Notes: a model not told the origin generated them from the sequence alone. 64,000 nt of DNA from Streptomyces sp. NBC_00554 (GCF_041431135.1 NZ_CP107799.1:372001-436000), one strand, 5' to 3'; positions 17,415-26,725 are shown, counted from the stretch's first letter. Program-made: numbers and translations.

Positions 17415-18710
17415 TCAATCCGCTCTGCGGGTAACCAGCCACACACAGCCCAGGCTGATCAGAGTCAGCGCCGTGAGGTAGAGGGCGATCGGCGTGGTGG
17501 ATGCCCAGCTCGTATAGAGCGCCGTGGCAACGGTCGGCGCAAGGCCGCCACCCAGTATCGATCCCAGTTGGTAGCCGAGAGAGGCCCCGCTGTAGCGGAT
17601 CTCGGCCTTGAAGAGTTCCGAGAACAGTGCCGCAATGGGCCCATAAACGACGCCCATGAATACCGCCGTCACCAGGAGTGCCAACAGAATCAGGGCGGAG
17701 TTCGCGGTGTTGATCATCGGGAACAGGAGGAGTGCGCACCCGACAAGGCCTATGGAGCCGACCCTGAGCACCCTCCGCCGGCCATGTCGGTCCGAGAGAG
17801 CGGATGCCCAGGGTATGACCGCGAGCCAGACCATGGATGCGATGAGTGTGAAGACCAGGATGCGATTCCTGCTCAACTCCAGCACGGCGGTCGTATAGGA
17901 CAGCAGGTAGGCCATGAAGATATAGCCGACCGCATTGATTCCGATGAAGGCCCCGGCGGACAGAGCCACTTCCTGCCAGTTCTCCCTCAGCACCGTCACG
18001 ATGGGCATGCGCTGCTCCGACTTCGACTGCTTGACTGCCTCAAAGTCCGGGCTTTCAGAGATGGTGAGCCGAATCACCAGACCGGCAATGACCATGACGG
18101 CGCTCGCCAGGAAGGGGACTCGCCATCCCCAAGCCAGGAAAGCTTCGGAGCTGAGATTGGTCGTGAGGCCGAGGAACACCAGGTTGGCAATAATGAGCCC
18201 TCCTGGCACGCCCATCTGCGGGAAGCTGCCGTAGAAGGACTTCTTGCGATCCGGGGCATGCTCGACAGCCATGAGGACTGCTCCGCCCCACTCGCCACCG
18301 ACCCCTATCCCCTGGATGAAGCGCAGGGTTACCAGCAGGATCGGGGCCCAGACGCCGACGGTGGCGTAGGTGGGGAGCAGTCCTATTCCCACCGTGGCAA
18401 TTCCCATGGTGAGGAGGGAGATCACCAGCATGGACTTCCGGCCGACCCGGTCGCCGAAGTGGCCCATGATGATGCCGCCCACCGGACGGGCCAGGAATCC
18501 GACCGAGTACGTGGCGAAGGCAGCCAGGGTTCCCGCTGCGGAGGAGACGGCGGGGAAGAACAGCGGACCGAATGCAATTGCCGCAGCCATGCCGTAGATG
18601 AAGTAGTCGTACCACTCGATGGCGGTTCCGACGAAGCTCGCTGTGGCCACCCGCAGCGGGCGGACCCTATTTGGCGCGACTGTCTCGGGGAGGTTTCTGT
18701 CGATGGTCAC
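17415..18710 (-). CDS. MFS transporter, metabolite:H+ symporter (MHS) family
   Basis: A 431-residue, 12-segment symporter. SFVGTAIEWYDYFIYGMAAA is the first-helix signature of the MHS family (shikimate, proline/betaine, alpha-ketoglutarate carriers), with GHFGDRVGRKSML in loop 2-3 and RFIQGIGVGGEWGGA in helix 4-5. It should import an organic acid or zwitterion with protons. GC content and codon choice look less extreme than in neighbouring genes, a possible sign of separate origin. The start is ATG at 18710. Confidence 0.9.
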   Translation of the reverse strand: MTIDRNLPETVAPNRVRPLRVATASFVGTAIEWYDYFIYGMAAAIAFGPLFFPAVSSAAGTLAAFATYSVGFLARPVGGIIMGHFGDRVGRKSMLVISLLTMGIATVGIGLLPTYATVGVWAPILLVTLRFIQGIGVGGEWGGAVLMAVEHAPDRKKSFYGSFPQMGVPGGLIIANLVFLGLTTNLSSEAFLAWGWRVPFLASAVMVIAGLVIRLTISESPDFEAVKQSKSEQRMPIVTVLRENWQEVALSAGAFIGINAVGYIFMAYLLSYTTAVLELSRNRILVFTLIASMVWLAVIPWASALSDRHGRRRVLRVGSIGLVGCALLLFPMINTANSALILLALLVTAVFMGVVYGPIAALFSELFKAEIRYSGASLGYQLGSILGGGLAPTVATALYTSWASTTPIALYLTALTLISLGCVWLVTRRAD

Positions 18711-19552
18711 TGCTGTCTCCTGACAGGGTGAATGGTGCCGCCGCAGCTGTTCATCGGGGCTTAAGAGGGAGATACCAGGGCGAAGTCAGGGATGAACTCG
18801 CCCAGTCGCCAGGCCAATCGAGGCGGTCCGTCACTGCCTCGATTACGGCTGGATGTGCCCTGCCAGCTAGTGCACTGAGCCCAGCTTTCTGGCTGGCTCG
18901 CGCAGTTGGACTGAGCTGGTCGACTCGAGCGGAACACTGCACAGCCGGCTTCCGCGGGAATCACTGGGTGAGTGATACCAACAGCGTCGGCAGCAGGCGG
19001 CGGAAGACCGAGGCATGGTGGCGCCCGGGCCGCTCCCGCCAGCCGGAGACAGAGACTCTGCAGCTGAGTGGACTAGGCCTTTCATCGTGTCGGCGGAGAC
19101 TTCCGGGGCGGTGGTCGATCGTCGCCCCGGTCTCCCGACCGAACGATTGGTCGTTTGGTGATTGGTAAGTAAAGGCAGCCATGCAACCGGTGTCAAGAGA
19201 GTGGAACGGATGGAAATTTGCCCAGCCGGCAGCATCACTGAGGCAATCGTTGACTGTCGCCCCTCAACGCCCCGGCTGCCGCAGGGCTGGCGTTCGCCGC
19301 CTTGGGCAACTCAGGCTCGGACACTGCCGCGTAGGAGCGGGCAGTCACGTCCTCCATCCGTCCCCGCCCAGGAAAGCGATGCTCCGTCGATGACAAACGG
19401 AAGGGGCAGTCGGGCAGGCGCTCGACCGCTGCGAGGTTTGCTGCTTTGCATGACTGCACAGCTGGACTGTGGCCGTGAACTCGCGCAGCCGGATCCAAGA
19501 TGTACCGCCCAGAACATTGCTCCGGGCGGCACGCCCATGCCCGCGTTGCCCG
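18711..19552. other. 842-bp stretch without a recognisable gene
   Basis: Short reading frames on both strands show no family motif or plausible start signal, and composition is less GC-biased than the surroundings. The only structured signal is AACGATTGGTCGTT (19142-19155), an inverted repeat with five-base arms, beside repeated TTGGT/ATTGGT words; this looks like a TetR-type operator left without its gene. Confidence 0.5.
19142..19155. promoter_or_regulatory. Possible orphan operator
   Basis: AACGA-TTGG-TCGTT is an inverted repeat in an otherwise AT-richer patch running to ~19180. It is over 400 bp from any start codon on either side, so it may be a remnant of a lost divergent regulator/target pair. 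Confidence 0.3.
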
Positions 19553-20782
19553 CTACCGACCTTGATCAAGTGACGTCGGGGCGTTCGGCTGCACTGTGAA
19601 CGCGGGTGACTTGGCTTGGCGTGCGGCAACTGCCATGACGATGACGGAGAGCAGGACGATTCCGGCGCCGACATAGAGCGGTGAGGTGTAGCCAAAGCCC
19701 GCAGTGATGGCCACGCCCCCGAGCCAGGCGCCAAGCGCGTTCCCGATGTTGGACGCGGACACATTGGCGCTGGCGGCCAGTGCCGCCCCGTGGGCGTAGT
19801 CGGTGACGCGAGTGATCATGCCGGGCACACTGGCGAACCCGAACACCCCCATCAGAAACACCAGTATCACCGAGGCGGTGGCACTGTCGGCCAGCAGGCC
19901 GAACACGGCCAGGGTGATGGTGAGTCCGAGGAGGGCGAGGAGCAGCGCGCGGTCACGGTCGCGGTCGGCCGCTCGTCCGCCGACCAGGTTCCCGACGACC
20001 AGGCCGACGCCGTACACCATCAGCAACCAGGCGACATCCGCCGGGGAGAAGCCACCGACCTCGGTGAACGTGTAGGCGATGTAGCTGAACGCACCGAACA
20101 TCCCGCCATAGCTGAGCGCGGTGGCCGTCAAGGTCAGCCAGACCTGCCAGGACCGGAAAGCGCGGAACTGGGCCCGCAAGCCGTCGGGCGGCATCGGGTC
20201 CGCGCGGCCCGTCACGGTCGGCGGCCGCGTCTCTCCGGCGCCATTGGGGACGAGGGCGATGATTCCCGCCAGCGCGAGCACACCGATCGCGGTGACCGCC
20301 CAGAAGGCGGCTCGCCAGCCCCAGCGCTCGCCGACCAGCGCACCGAACGGCACGCCCAGGACGTTCGCAAGCGTCAGCCCGGCGAACATGACGGCCACCG
20401 CGCGGGACTTCTTCTCCGGCACGACCAGACTGCGAGCGACCAGCGAGCCGATACCGAAGAACGAACCGTGGCACAACGCCGCGACGATCCGCCCGAGCAT
20501 CATCACCGGATAGCTCTGTGCGAGAGCGGACAGCAGGTTGCCGATGACGAACAACGCCACCAGGCCGACCAGGATCCCCTTGCGGGGCAGCCGTGCCGTT
20601 GCCGCGGTCAGCGCGATCGCCCCGATCGCGACACTCAATGCGTACCCGGAGATCAGCCGGCCTGCGGCCGCCTCGGACACCGCGAAACTCGACGCCACCT
20701 GCGGCAGCAGCCCGGCGATCAGGAACTCGGTCAGACCGATACCGAACCCGCCGAGTGCCAGCGCGATGAGTCCTCTCGGCAT
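19553..20782 (-). CDS. MFS transporter, DHA1 (AraJ/Cmx-like) drug or sugar efflux type
   Basis: A 409-residue, 12-segment protein. The N-terminus (GLIALALGGFGIGLTEFLIAGLLPQ) and motif C region are those of the AraJ/YdhP/chloramphenicol-efflux DHA1 group, which usually has TEF in helix 1. The ATG at 20782 has GGAGAG upstream and starts directly at helix 1; an upstream extension to 20902 lacks a site. Likely exports a small hydrophobic compound; no resistance can be assigned. Confidence 0.87.
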   Translation of the reverse strand: MPRGLIALALGGFGIGLTEFLIAGLLPQVASSFAVSEAAAGRLISGYALSVAIGAIALTAATARLPRKGILVGLVALFVIGNLLSALAQSYPVMMLGRIVAALCHGSFFGIGSLVARSLVVPEKKSRAVAVMFAGLTLANVLGVPFGALVGERWGWRAAFWAVTAIGVLALAGIIALVPNGAGETRPPTVTGRADPMPPDGLRAQFRAFRSWQVWLTLTATALSYGGMFGAFSYIAYTFTEVGGFSPADVAWLLMVYGVGLVVGNLVGGRAADRDRDRALLLALLGLTITLAVFGLLADSATASVILVFLMGVFGFASVPGMITRVTDYAHGAALAASANVSASNIGNALGAWLGGVAITAGFGYTSPLYVGAGIVLLSVIVMAVAARQAKSPAFTVQPNAPTSLDQGR

Positions 20783-21140
20783 TCGTCGCTCTCCGATCGC
20801 GCGCCCAACGAGCCGCGGGGGTACGGGACTTCCGGTCGCGACTTTCAGATCGCCCGGATTTCGATCCGCACACGCATGGCCGCGTGCCGGGACGCTAGGC
20901 ACCGAGGCACCACTATTCCATTACTTGTACGTAGGTCGTACGGGTGTCGGTCGCTGCCATTCCTGCCGGAGGCCGTCCTGTCCTCGGTTCCGACAACGCG
21001 CGATCGATGGTGCGACATGACCGTGTGACGCCAAAGCCGCAGTGGTCTGTTCGTCGTGCTCACGCAGGATCCGCATGAGTCGCTCACCCACGGCGCCGAC
21101 CCACTCGACCCGCTCAACCCACTGACGAGATCATGAACAG
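20783..21140. promoter_or_regulatory. Upstream region of the DHA1 pump with a GTACG inverted repeat
   Basis: This 358-bp stretch holds no gene. GTACG (20937-20941) and CGTAC (20947-20951) form an inverted repeat with a five-base spacer, in a local AT-richer patch 155 bases upstream of the pump start. It could be an operator, but no regulator gene is adjacent. Confidence 0.35.
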
Positions 21141-21650
21141 ATGCCACCGACCGAACCAGCAGCCCGCCGGCTTCAGGATCGTGCCGTTCTCTGGACCATG
21201 GGCGAGATCCGCGCAACCGACGTCGTCACTGCTGCCTGTGATGCACTCGTTGCCGGCCTCGACAGTCCCGCCTTGCGGATCTTGGCCGCGTGCACGCGCG
21301 CGGAGGCGGATTACGACGTCCCCGACCTCCTTCCCCCGGCACTCGACGAACTGGGCCTCACCTTCCACTCAGCGGGAAGCGTTGCCGGGCAGGAAGCCGC
21401 CGTACGAGCACTTGCCGCCCGGATGCTGGCCGGCGAGCTGACGCCACGCGAGCTGGCCTTCCGGATTCATCAGCGCTTCGGGCACGAGCTGCCTCTGGCC
21501 GAACAATTCGCCAACCTGGACGACGACTACGACGTCCTCGAATACGGCGACAGAACACCGGAACAGGTCGACGCCGATGTCACGGCCGAAGCTCTTCGGG
21601 TTTGCACAGCTCCTCGTGTTCCAACCGAACCCACGGGTCTACCGACCTGA
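21141..21650 (+). CDS. Hypothetical protein
   Basis: Not recognised. A soluble 169-residue protein with an acidic C-terminal half (FANLDDDYDVLEYGDRTPEQVDADV) and mostly predicted helix. Internal starts at 21180 (GTG) and 21198 (ATG, MGEIRATDVVTAACDAL) are possible, and the latter gives a more natural N-terminus. No signal peptide, membrane segment or enzyme motif. Codon use is normal for the genome, which supports real coding. Confidence 0.6.
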   Translation: MPPTEPAARRLQDRAVLWTMGEIRATDVVTAACDALVAGLDSPALRILAACTRAEADYDVPDLLPPALDELGLTFHSAGSVAGQEAAVRALAARMLAGELTPRELAFRIHQRFGHELPLAEQFANLDDDYDVLEYGDRTPEQVDADVTAEALRVCTAPRVPTEPTGLPT

Positions 21651-21792
21651 AGCAGGCCGGTGGACCCGCGGGTTCAGGCTGAGGGACCTTCAGTTTTTGC
21701 CGCCGACCGCCATCCGCTACGCGGAGCGGGTGGTGCGCCACGCTCCGCCGGCCAATTTGCCGGAGCCGCTGCGTGGGCAGTCCGGTCGGGGG

Positions 21793-22959
21793 TTACAAAT
21801 CCATGGAGCGGCTGATGATCTCCTTCATGATTTCGGAGGTGCCGCCGTAGATCCGCTGGACGCGGGCGTCGGCGTATCGGCGGCAGATCGGGGACTCCCA
21901 CATGTAGCCGTATCCACCGAACATCTGCAGGCAGTCGTCGACGACCTGGCCTTGTAGTTCGGTGGTGACGAGTTTCGCCTCGGCGGCCTCGTCCGCGGTG
22001 AGTGTGCCCTGGTTGTGCGCGAGGACGCAGGCGTCGACGAAGGCCTGCACGGAGGTGATCCGTGCCCGCATCGCGGCCAGCCGGAAGCGGGTGTCCTGGA
22101 ACTTCGCCAGCGGACGCCCGAAGGCGGAGCGCTGCTTGGTGTAGGCGACCGTCTCCCGCAGCGCCGCCCCGGCGTCGGCCACCGCACCCATGGCGAGGAC
22201 CAGCCGCTCCAGGGCGAACTGCCGCATCAGCAGGGCGAATCCCTGATCCGGCTCGCCGAGCACGTCGGCGGCCGGGACGTGGACGTCGTCGAAGAACAGC
22301 TCGGCGGTGTCCCAGGTCCGCAGGCCGAGCTTGTCGAGCTTGCGGCCCCGGGTGAAGCCGGGGGTGTCGGCGGCCACGAGGAACAGGCCGATCGAGTGGT
22401 CCTCGCCGGTGCGGGCGGCCACGACGACGAGATCGGCGTTGATGCCGCTGGAGATGAAGGTCTTGGCCCCGTTGAGCAGCCAGCCGTCCCCTCGCGGGGC
22501 AGGCACCGCGTGAGTGCGGATGGCGGCCACGTCCGAGCCGGTACCGGGCTCGGTGATCGCGATGGCGACCAGCGTCTCGCCGGAGACCGCGCGGGTGAGG
22601 TGCCGGGTCTTCTGGTCCTCGGTACCGAATTCGGCGAGGTACGGGGCGACGACGCCGGAGTGCAGCGGGACCGCGAAGCCGGACTCGCCGGCGTTCGCCA
22701 GTTCCTCGATCATGATTTGTTCGTACCGCAGGTCGGCCAGGCCCAGGCCGCCGTACGCGGGTTCGGCCCATGGACACAACAGGTTCTGTTTCCCCGCGAG
22801 CCGCCAGATGTCCTTGCCGACGATTCCCTCACGCTCCCAGTCGGCTTGCCTCGGCATGACCTCGTGCTCGACGAAGTCACGCCATGCGGTCCGGTACGCC
22901 TCGTGGGCATCGTCGAAATATCCGTCTCTGATCACAGGCCGACGGTAGGCGGGCGGCAC
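21793..22959 (-). CDS. Acyl-CoA dehydrogenase
   Basis: A 388-residue flavoenzyme with the three-domain ACAD layout: N-terminal helices, a middle beta domain (AIAITEPGTGSDVAAIRTHAV is the FAD/substrate signature) and a C-terminal helical domain ending MFGGYGYMWESPICRRYADARVQRIYGGTSEIMKEIISR-type residues (shown in parts: MFGGYGYM, RIYGGTSEIM). It oxidises an acyl-CoA to the enoyl-CoA. GTG starts at 22959 and 22935 are both possible. Divergent from the AraC-type regulator, with at most ~100 bp between start codons. Confidence 0.93.
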   Translation of the reverse strand: MPPAYRRPVIRDGYFDDAHEAYRTAWRDFVEHEVMPRQADWEREGIVGKDIWRLAGKQNLLCPWAEPAYGGLGLADLRYEQIMIEELANAGESGFAVPLHSGVVAPYLAEFGTEDQKTRHLTRAVSGETLVAIAITEPGTGSDVAAIRTHAVPAPRGDGWLLNGAKTFISSGINADLVVVAARTGEDHSIGLFLVAADTPGFTRGRKLDKLGLRTWDTAELFFDDVHVPAADVLGEPDQGFALLMRQFALERLVLAMGAVADAGAALRETVAYTKQRSAFGRPLAKFQDTRFRLAAMRARITSVQAFVDACVLAHNQGTLTADEAAEAKLVTTELQGQVVDDCLQMFGGYGYMWESPICRRYADARVQRIYGGTSEIMKEIISRSMDL

Positions 22960-23033
22960 ATCGGGCCGTCATGACCGCAGCGCTCGCAGTCATTGACCTG
23001 CGTGTCCGGCTGAGTCCCGTACGATCGGCGGTC

Positions 23034-24098
23034 ATGCCCGCACCTCCCGAGGACAACGCGCCTCCCGCGTACGGCGCGCCGGCCCGCTCGGTCGCCATCC
23101 ACCATGTGCGGGCCTCGCTGCGCGGAGCCGAGCGGCACGGCGCGGACATCACCGCGCTCCTCGAACGGGCGGCCATCCCCCCGAGTCTGCTTGAAGTGCC
23201 GCTCGCCCGGGTGTCGCCCCAGCAGTTCGCCCGGCTCACCAAGGCGGTGTGGCAGGCACTCGACGACGAGTTGCAGGGCCTCGGGCCACAACCCCTGAAG
23301 GTGGGCACCTTCGCGATGATGTGCCATGCCGTGGTGCACTGCAGCCCCGATCTGCGCACCGCGCTGGACCGTGGCGGCGCCTTCTACCGGCTGTTCCCCG
23401 GCGGACCCCGGTTCCATCTGGAGGAGAAGCCGGCGGTAGAGACCGACGCGCACGACGAGGCGCGGGTTGTCTTCGACCTGAGCGCCTTCGACGACCCCGA
23501 TCACTACCTCGCCGAATCCGCCACCGTCGTCGCGCACCGCTTCGCCGGCTGGCTGATCCGCCAAAGGATCAACCTCACCCGGGTGGAGTTCAGCCACCCG
23601 GCGCCGGAGCACGCTCTGGAGTACGACCTTCTGTACGGCGCCCCATGCTCTTTCCGAGCTCCCCGCACCGCCCTCGTCTTCGACCGCGCGGTCCTCGATC
23701 GACCGGTGCTCCAGGACGAGGCAGCGCTGCTTGCCTTCCTGCGCCGTGCTCCCGGCGATGTTCTCGCCCGCCTGGACTACGGCAGCACCGCCGCCGCTCA
23801 GGTGCGCCGGCTGCTCGGGCAGTCGCTGCCGGACCGGATGCCCGATCCGCAGGAGGTCGCGGCACGGCTGGCGGTGAGCGCGCAGACCCTGCGCCGTCGG
23901 CTCGCGGCGGAGGGCACCTCCTTCCAGCGGATCCGTGACCAACTGCGGCGTGATGTGGCTATCGCGGCGCTGGCCGCGGGCTCCGTCTCCATCGAAGACA
24001 TCTCGCAGCAGTTGGGGTTCTCCGAACCCAGCGCCTTCCACCGCGCCTTCAAACGCTGGACCGGCTCTGCCCCCCGCTCCTACCAGCCGGGCGGCTGA
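23034..24098 (+). CDS. AraC-family regulator with N-terminal arabinose-binding-like domain
   Basis: A 354-residue regulator of the OruR/ArgR-like AraC subgroup. The N-terminal domain starts near SVAIHHVRASLRGAERHG and covers ~200 residues; the C-terminal double HTH contains VAARLAVSAQTLRRRLAAEG and IEDISQQLGFSEPSAFHRAFKRW-type signature (in parts: ISQQLGFSEPSAFHRAFK). The ATG at 23034 is preferred to an upstream one lying inside the shared promoter. It probably controls the divergent acyl-CoA dehydrogenase gene. Confidence 0.9.
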   Translation: MPAPPEDNAPPAYGAPARSVAIHHVRASLRGAERHGADITALLERAAIPPSLLEVPLARVSPQQFARLTKAVWQALDDELQGLGPQPLKVGTFAMMCHAVVHCSPDLRTALDRGGAFYRLFPGGPRFHLEEKPAVETDAHDEARVVFDLSAFDDPDHYLAESATVVAHRFAGWLIRQRINLTRVEFSHPAPEHALEYDLLYGAPCSFRAPRTALVFDRAVLDRPVLQDEAALLAFLRRAPGDVLARLDYGSTAAAQVRRLLGQSLPDRMPDPQEVAARLAVSAQTLRRRLAAEGTSFQRIRDQLRRDVAIAALAAGSVSIEDISQQLGFSEPSAFHRAFKRWTGSAPRSYQPGG

Positions 24099-24184
24099 GC
24101 CACTCGCCGTTGGCGTACGCCCAGGTCAATGACCTTGAGCGGCACGGTCACGGCACCGGCCCGGCCGGGCTCGTACCGTCTGTC

Positions 24185-24286
24185 ATGCAGGACATCCACG
24201 ACAGGCTGCTGTTCATCGAGGCGATGGAGACCGTACGTAGCCTCGACCAGGACGTCCTCACCTCAGTCGGCGACGCCAACGGCGAA
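24185..24286 (+). pseudogene. Fragment of a 3-hydroxyacyl-CoA dehydrogenase (FadB-like) C-terminus
   Basis: Thirty-three codons read MQDIHDRLLFIEAMETVRS then LDQDVLTSVGDAN. This matches the C-terminal helical domain of FadB/FadJ-type multifunctional fatty-acid oxidation proteins (DRLL..Q/E..E..R...EGVLTSV.DANVGS). After GDAN the similarity stops, and no other part of the gene is present. It lies just downstream of the acyl-CoA dehydrogenase/AraC pair, as if a beta-oxidation gene had been lost. Frame continues open into the LLM gene, but without homology. Confidence 0.6.
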
Positions 24287-24373
24287 TGCTTCCACCCCGC
24301 GCGGAAAGCCGACCGCGGCGAGGGTTGCCGACCGGGCGACCCGCCACGTATCGAGTCTGGAGAGAGCTACGGC

Positions 24374-25279
24374 ATGACGGTGGTTGAAGAAGCAGGGCTC
24401 GGGCGCGTGGGGATCTGGACTGCGAGCCTGGACGCGGTACCTCCGGCGGCAGCAGGGCAGATCGCGGCCGAGCTCGAAGCCCAGGGCTGGGGCACCCTGT
24501 GGTTCGGCGAAGCCTACGGCCGGGAGGCCTTCACCCAGGCAGGGCTGCTGCTCGCCGCCACCGAGCGCATGCGCGTGGCGACCGGCATCGCCAACATCTG
24601 GGCCCGCGACGCGGTCGCGGCCAACGCGGCGTCCCGCACGTTGGCCGCGGCCCACGGCGGGCGGTTCGTGCTCGGGCTCGGAGTCAGCCACCGGCCACTG
24701 GTCGAGCGGGTGCGCGGGGGCAGTTACGGCAAACCGGTCGCCGCCATGCGCGAGTACCTCACGGCGATGGCGGAAGCGACCTTCTACGCCGCCGAGGCCG
24801 AACAACCACGCCCGCCCGTCTTGGTCGCCGCCCTCGGTCCCCGGATGCTGGAGGTGACCCGCGAACTCGCGGACGGCAGCCACCCGTATCTGGTGACACC
24901 GGCCCAGACCGCCGAGGTACGGGCGGCTCTTGGGCCGGACAAGCTCGTGGCCGTCGAGACGGGCGCCGTGCTCACCTCGGACCGCGAGACCGCGATGCGT
25001 CGGGCGCACGCCCACCTGGACATCTACACCGGTCTGCCGAACTACCGCAACAACTGGCTGCGGGGCGGCTTCGACGAAACGGACCTCGTCCGCGGCGGCT
25101 CCGACAGGCTGGCCGAAGCACTCATCGCATGGGGCGACGAAGCGGCGATCCTCAGCCGCGTACGCGAGCATCTTGCCGCCGGAGCCGACCACGTCTGCGT
25201 CCAGGCCCTGATGGAATCGCCCCTCGACGTACCGACCGAAGCGTGGCGCGAGCTCGCACCCGCACTCGTAGGCGCGTGA
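24374..25279 (+). CDS. LLM-class F420-dependent oxidoreductase
   Basis: A 301-residue luciferase-like TIM-barrel protein of the TIGR03620 type. GRVGIWTASLDAVPPA opens the barrel, followed by TLWFGEAYGREAFTQAGLLLAAT, VATGIANIWARDAVA and FVLGLGVSHRPLVE, the usual cofactor-side strands. In actinobacteria these enzymes mostly use F420H2 to reduce or oxidise alcohols and related groups. The ATG at 24374 follows GGAGAGAG; longer frames to 24110 include a foreign gene fragment. Confidence 0.88.
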   Translation: MTVVEEAGLGRVGIWTASLDAVPPAAAGQIAAELEAQGWGTLWFGEAYGREAFTQAGLLLAATERMRVATGIANIWARDAVAANAASRTLAAAHGGRFVLGLGVSHRPLVERVRGGSYGKPVAAMREYLTAMAEATFYAAEAEQPRPPVLVAALGPRMLEVTRELADGSHPYLVTPAQTAEVRAALGPDKLVAVETGAVLTSDRETAMRRAHAHLDIYTGLPNYRNNWLRGGFDETDLVRGGSDRLAEALIAWGDEAAILSRVREHLAAGADHVCVQALMESPLDVPTEAWRELAPALVGA

Positions 25280-25358
25280 ACTGGGCCGTCTCGGTGGCCT
25301 CCACGGTCGTGCGCGCTCACCGGTACGCGGCCGGAGCCTTGCCGCAGTACGGGCGCCG

Positions 25359-25484
25359 GTCGAGCACGGCTTCGCCCGCCTGAAGAACTGGCGCGTACTC
25401 GGCAAGCTACGCACCGACCCGAAGTGGGCGACCGCCCTGGTGAGGGCTCTGCTGGTCCTGACGAACCGCGAAGTCTCCCGGTGA
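25359..25484 (+). pseudogene. Transposase C-terminal fragment (DDE, IS5-superfamily type)
   Basis: Forty-one codons ending in TGA read VEHGFARLKNWRVLGKL then RTDPKWATALVRALLVLTN, the conserved C-terminus of DDE_Tnp_4-type transposases. No upstream part of the gene and no terminal repeats remain. Confidence 0.7.
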
Positions 25485-25553
25485 CCGACGATCTTCGCCG
25501 AAGCGTGACGGGCGCCGATGGTGCCGGGTCGCCGCCCGCCGCCGAGGGGGCGT

Positions 25554-25640
25554 TTTCTGAACGCCATCCTCTGCGTGAACCGGACCGGGATCCCCTCGCG
25601 TCGCCTCCTGCTCGACTACCCGCACAACGGCACACGGCAT
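25554..25640 (+). pseudogene. Transposase N-terminal fragment (IS5 family, DUF4096 type)
   Basis: FLNAILCVNRTGIPSRRLL followed by LDYPHNGT matches the INAILYVNRTGIPWRYLP..FPPHGTVY region near the start of IS5-family transposases. It comes after, not before, the C-terminal fragment at 25359, so the two are from different elements or rearranged. It ends 38 bases ahead of the next gene, which has therefore acquired a new upstream region. Confidence 0.6.
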
Positions 25641-25677
25641 GGTAGGTTATAGGTCGACCACTAATGTAGGAGTGAAA

Positions 25678-26151
25678 ATGACAGTCACGGAAGACGACGC
25701 CGCCCGCCGCGCCGCTGCCCAGCACGCCGTGGCCGAGCACCTGCGCCTCACCGCTGCCGGACACACCGAGGAGTGGGTGAAGTTGTTCGCCCCGGACGCG
25801 GTGCTCGAGTTCCCGTACGCGCCGACCGGCGTGCCCCAGCGGGTAACGGGGCGAGACGCACTGCGCGCGCACATGAGCAACTTTCCCGAGACCTTTGACG
25901 TGGAGTTCGTCGGCCTGGTGTTCCACGAGACGGTCGATCCGAGTCTGGTGATCGCCGAATTCCGCTCGAAGGGCACGGCGCTGCCGACCGGCAAGCCGTA
26001 CGAGCAGACGTGCATCTCCGTCGTCCGGACCGATGACGACGCGCGCATCACCCACTACCTGGACTACTGGAACCCGCTGGTGGCGATCGAGGCGCTCACG
26101 CCCCACGACGTGCCGTCCGGCTCCGACCGCAGCGTGGCTTTTGGAGGCTGA
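25678..26151 (+). CDS. SnoaL/PhzB-like NTF2-fold protein
   Basis: A 157-residue protein of the nuclear-transport-factor-2 fold: N-terminal helix AEHLRLTAAGHTEEWVKLFAPDA, then strands such as FDVEFVGLVFHETVDPSLVI and a C-terminal ITHYLDYWNPLVAIEAL. The PhzA/PhzB-like arrangement suggests binding of a small aromatic or hydrophobic compound. GTAGGAGTG eight bases upstream sets the ATG at 25678. The TetR gene follows after 25 bp, apparently in the same transcript. An eight-base palindrome GGTCGACC (25652-25659) in the promoter could be the TetR site. Confidence 0.82.
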   Translation: MTVTEDDAARRAAAQHAVAEHLRLTAAGHTEEWVKLFAPDAVLEFPYAPTGVPQRVTGRDALRAHMSNFPETFDVEFVGLVFHETVDPSLVIAEFRSKGTALPTGKPYEQTCISVVRTDDDARITHYLDYWNPLVAIEALTPHDVPSGSDRSVAFGG

Positions 26152-26176
26152 GGGGAGCCGTGTTTGACTGACGCCC

Positions 26177-26725
26177 ATGCCTGCCGCCGGTACCAGCACG
26201 AAGAGTGACGAACGACGTCGGGCCATCGTGGCCGCCGCGGTCGACTGCTTCGCGCAAAAGGGTTTCTACGGTACGACGACGCACGAGATCGCAGACTGGG
26301 TCGGCGTCTCTCAGCCGTATCTCTATCGCCTGTACCCGAACAAGGAAGCACTGTTCGCGGCGGTGGTCGACCACGTGTCTGTCGTCATGACCGACACGCT
26401 GGTCGCTCACTCGCCGGCGTCGGGTGGGGCCGGGCCGGCGCCCGAGGCGGCGTTGGACGCGGCGCGCGGCGCCTACGCCGCGCTCGTCGCGGACCGGAAC
26501 ATCCTGCGTTTCCTCATGCACGCGAACTGTGCCGTCGGTGAGCCGATGGTGGAGCAGGCCGTGCGCCGGTGCTACGCCAAGCAGGTTGACACCGTTCGGC
26601 AGTTGCTGGGCGACGACGAGGCCGTGCGGCGCTGGTTCGGCGCCGGAATGCTCGACAACGTGGTGGCCGTGCTAGGTCTGGCCGACATCGATGAGCCGTG
26701 GGCGCACGTCCTCACCGCTCGATGA
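26177..26725 (+). CDS. TetR-family transcriptional regulator
   Basis: A 182-residue regulator with a standard N-terminal HTH: RRRAIVAAAVDCFAQKGFYG, TTTHEIADWVGVSQPYLYRL, YPNKEALF (residues ~12-60). The rest is the helical ligand-binding domain. It lies 25 bp behind the NTF2-like gene, so the pair is probably an autoregulated operon. Confidence 0.9.
   Translation: MPAAGTSTKSDERRRAIVAAAVDCFAQKGFYGTTTHEIADWVGVSQPYLYRLYPNKEALFAAVVDHVSVVMTDTLVAHSPASGGAGPAPEAALDAARGAYAALVADRNILRFLMHANCAVGEPMVEQAVRRCYAKQVDTVRQLLGDDEAVRRWFGAGMLDNVVAVLGLADIDEPWAHVLTAR

Noticed and set aside
18867..19238. A 123-codon minus-strand frame in the gene-free stretch
   Set aside because: Ser/Arg/Pro-rich sequence with no motif or start signal.
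25359..25640. One intact small insertion sequence
   Set aside because: The C-terminal fragment precedes the N-terminal fragment, both are short, and no terminal repeats are visible.
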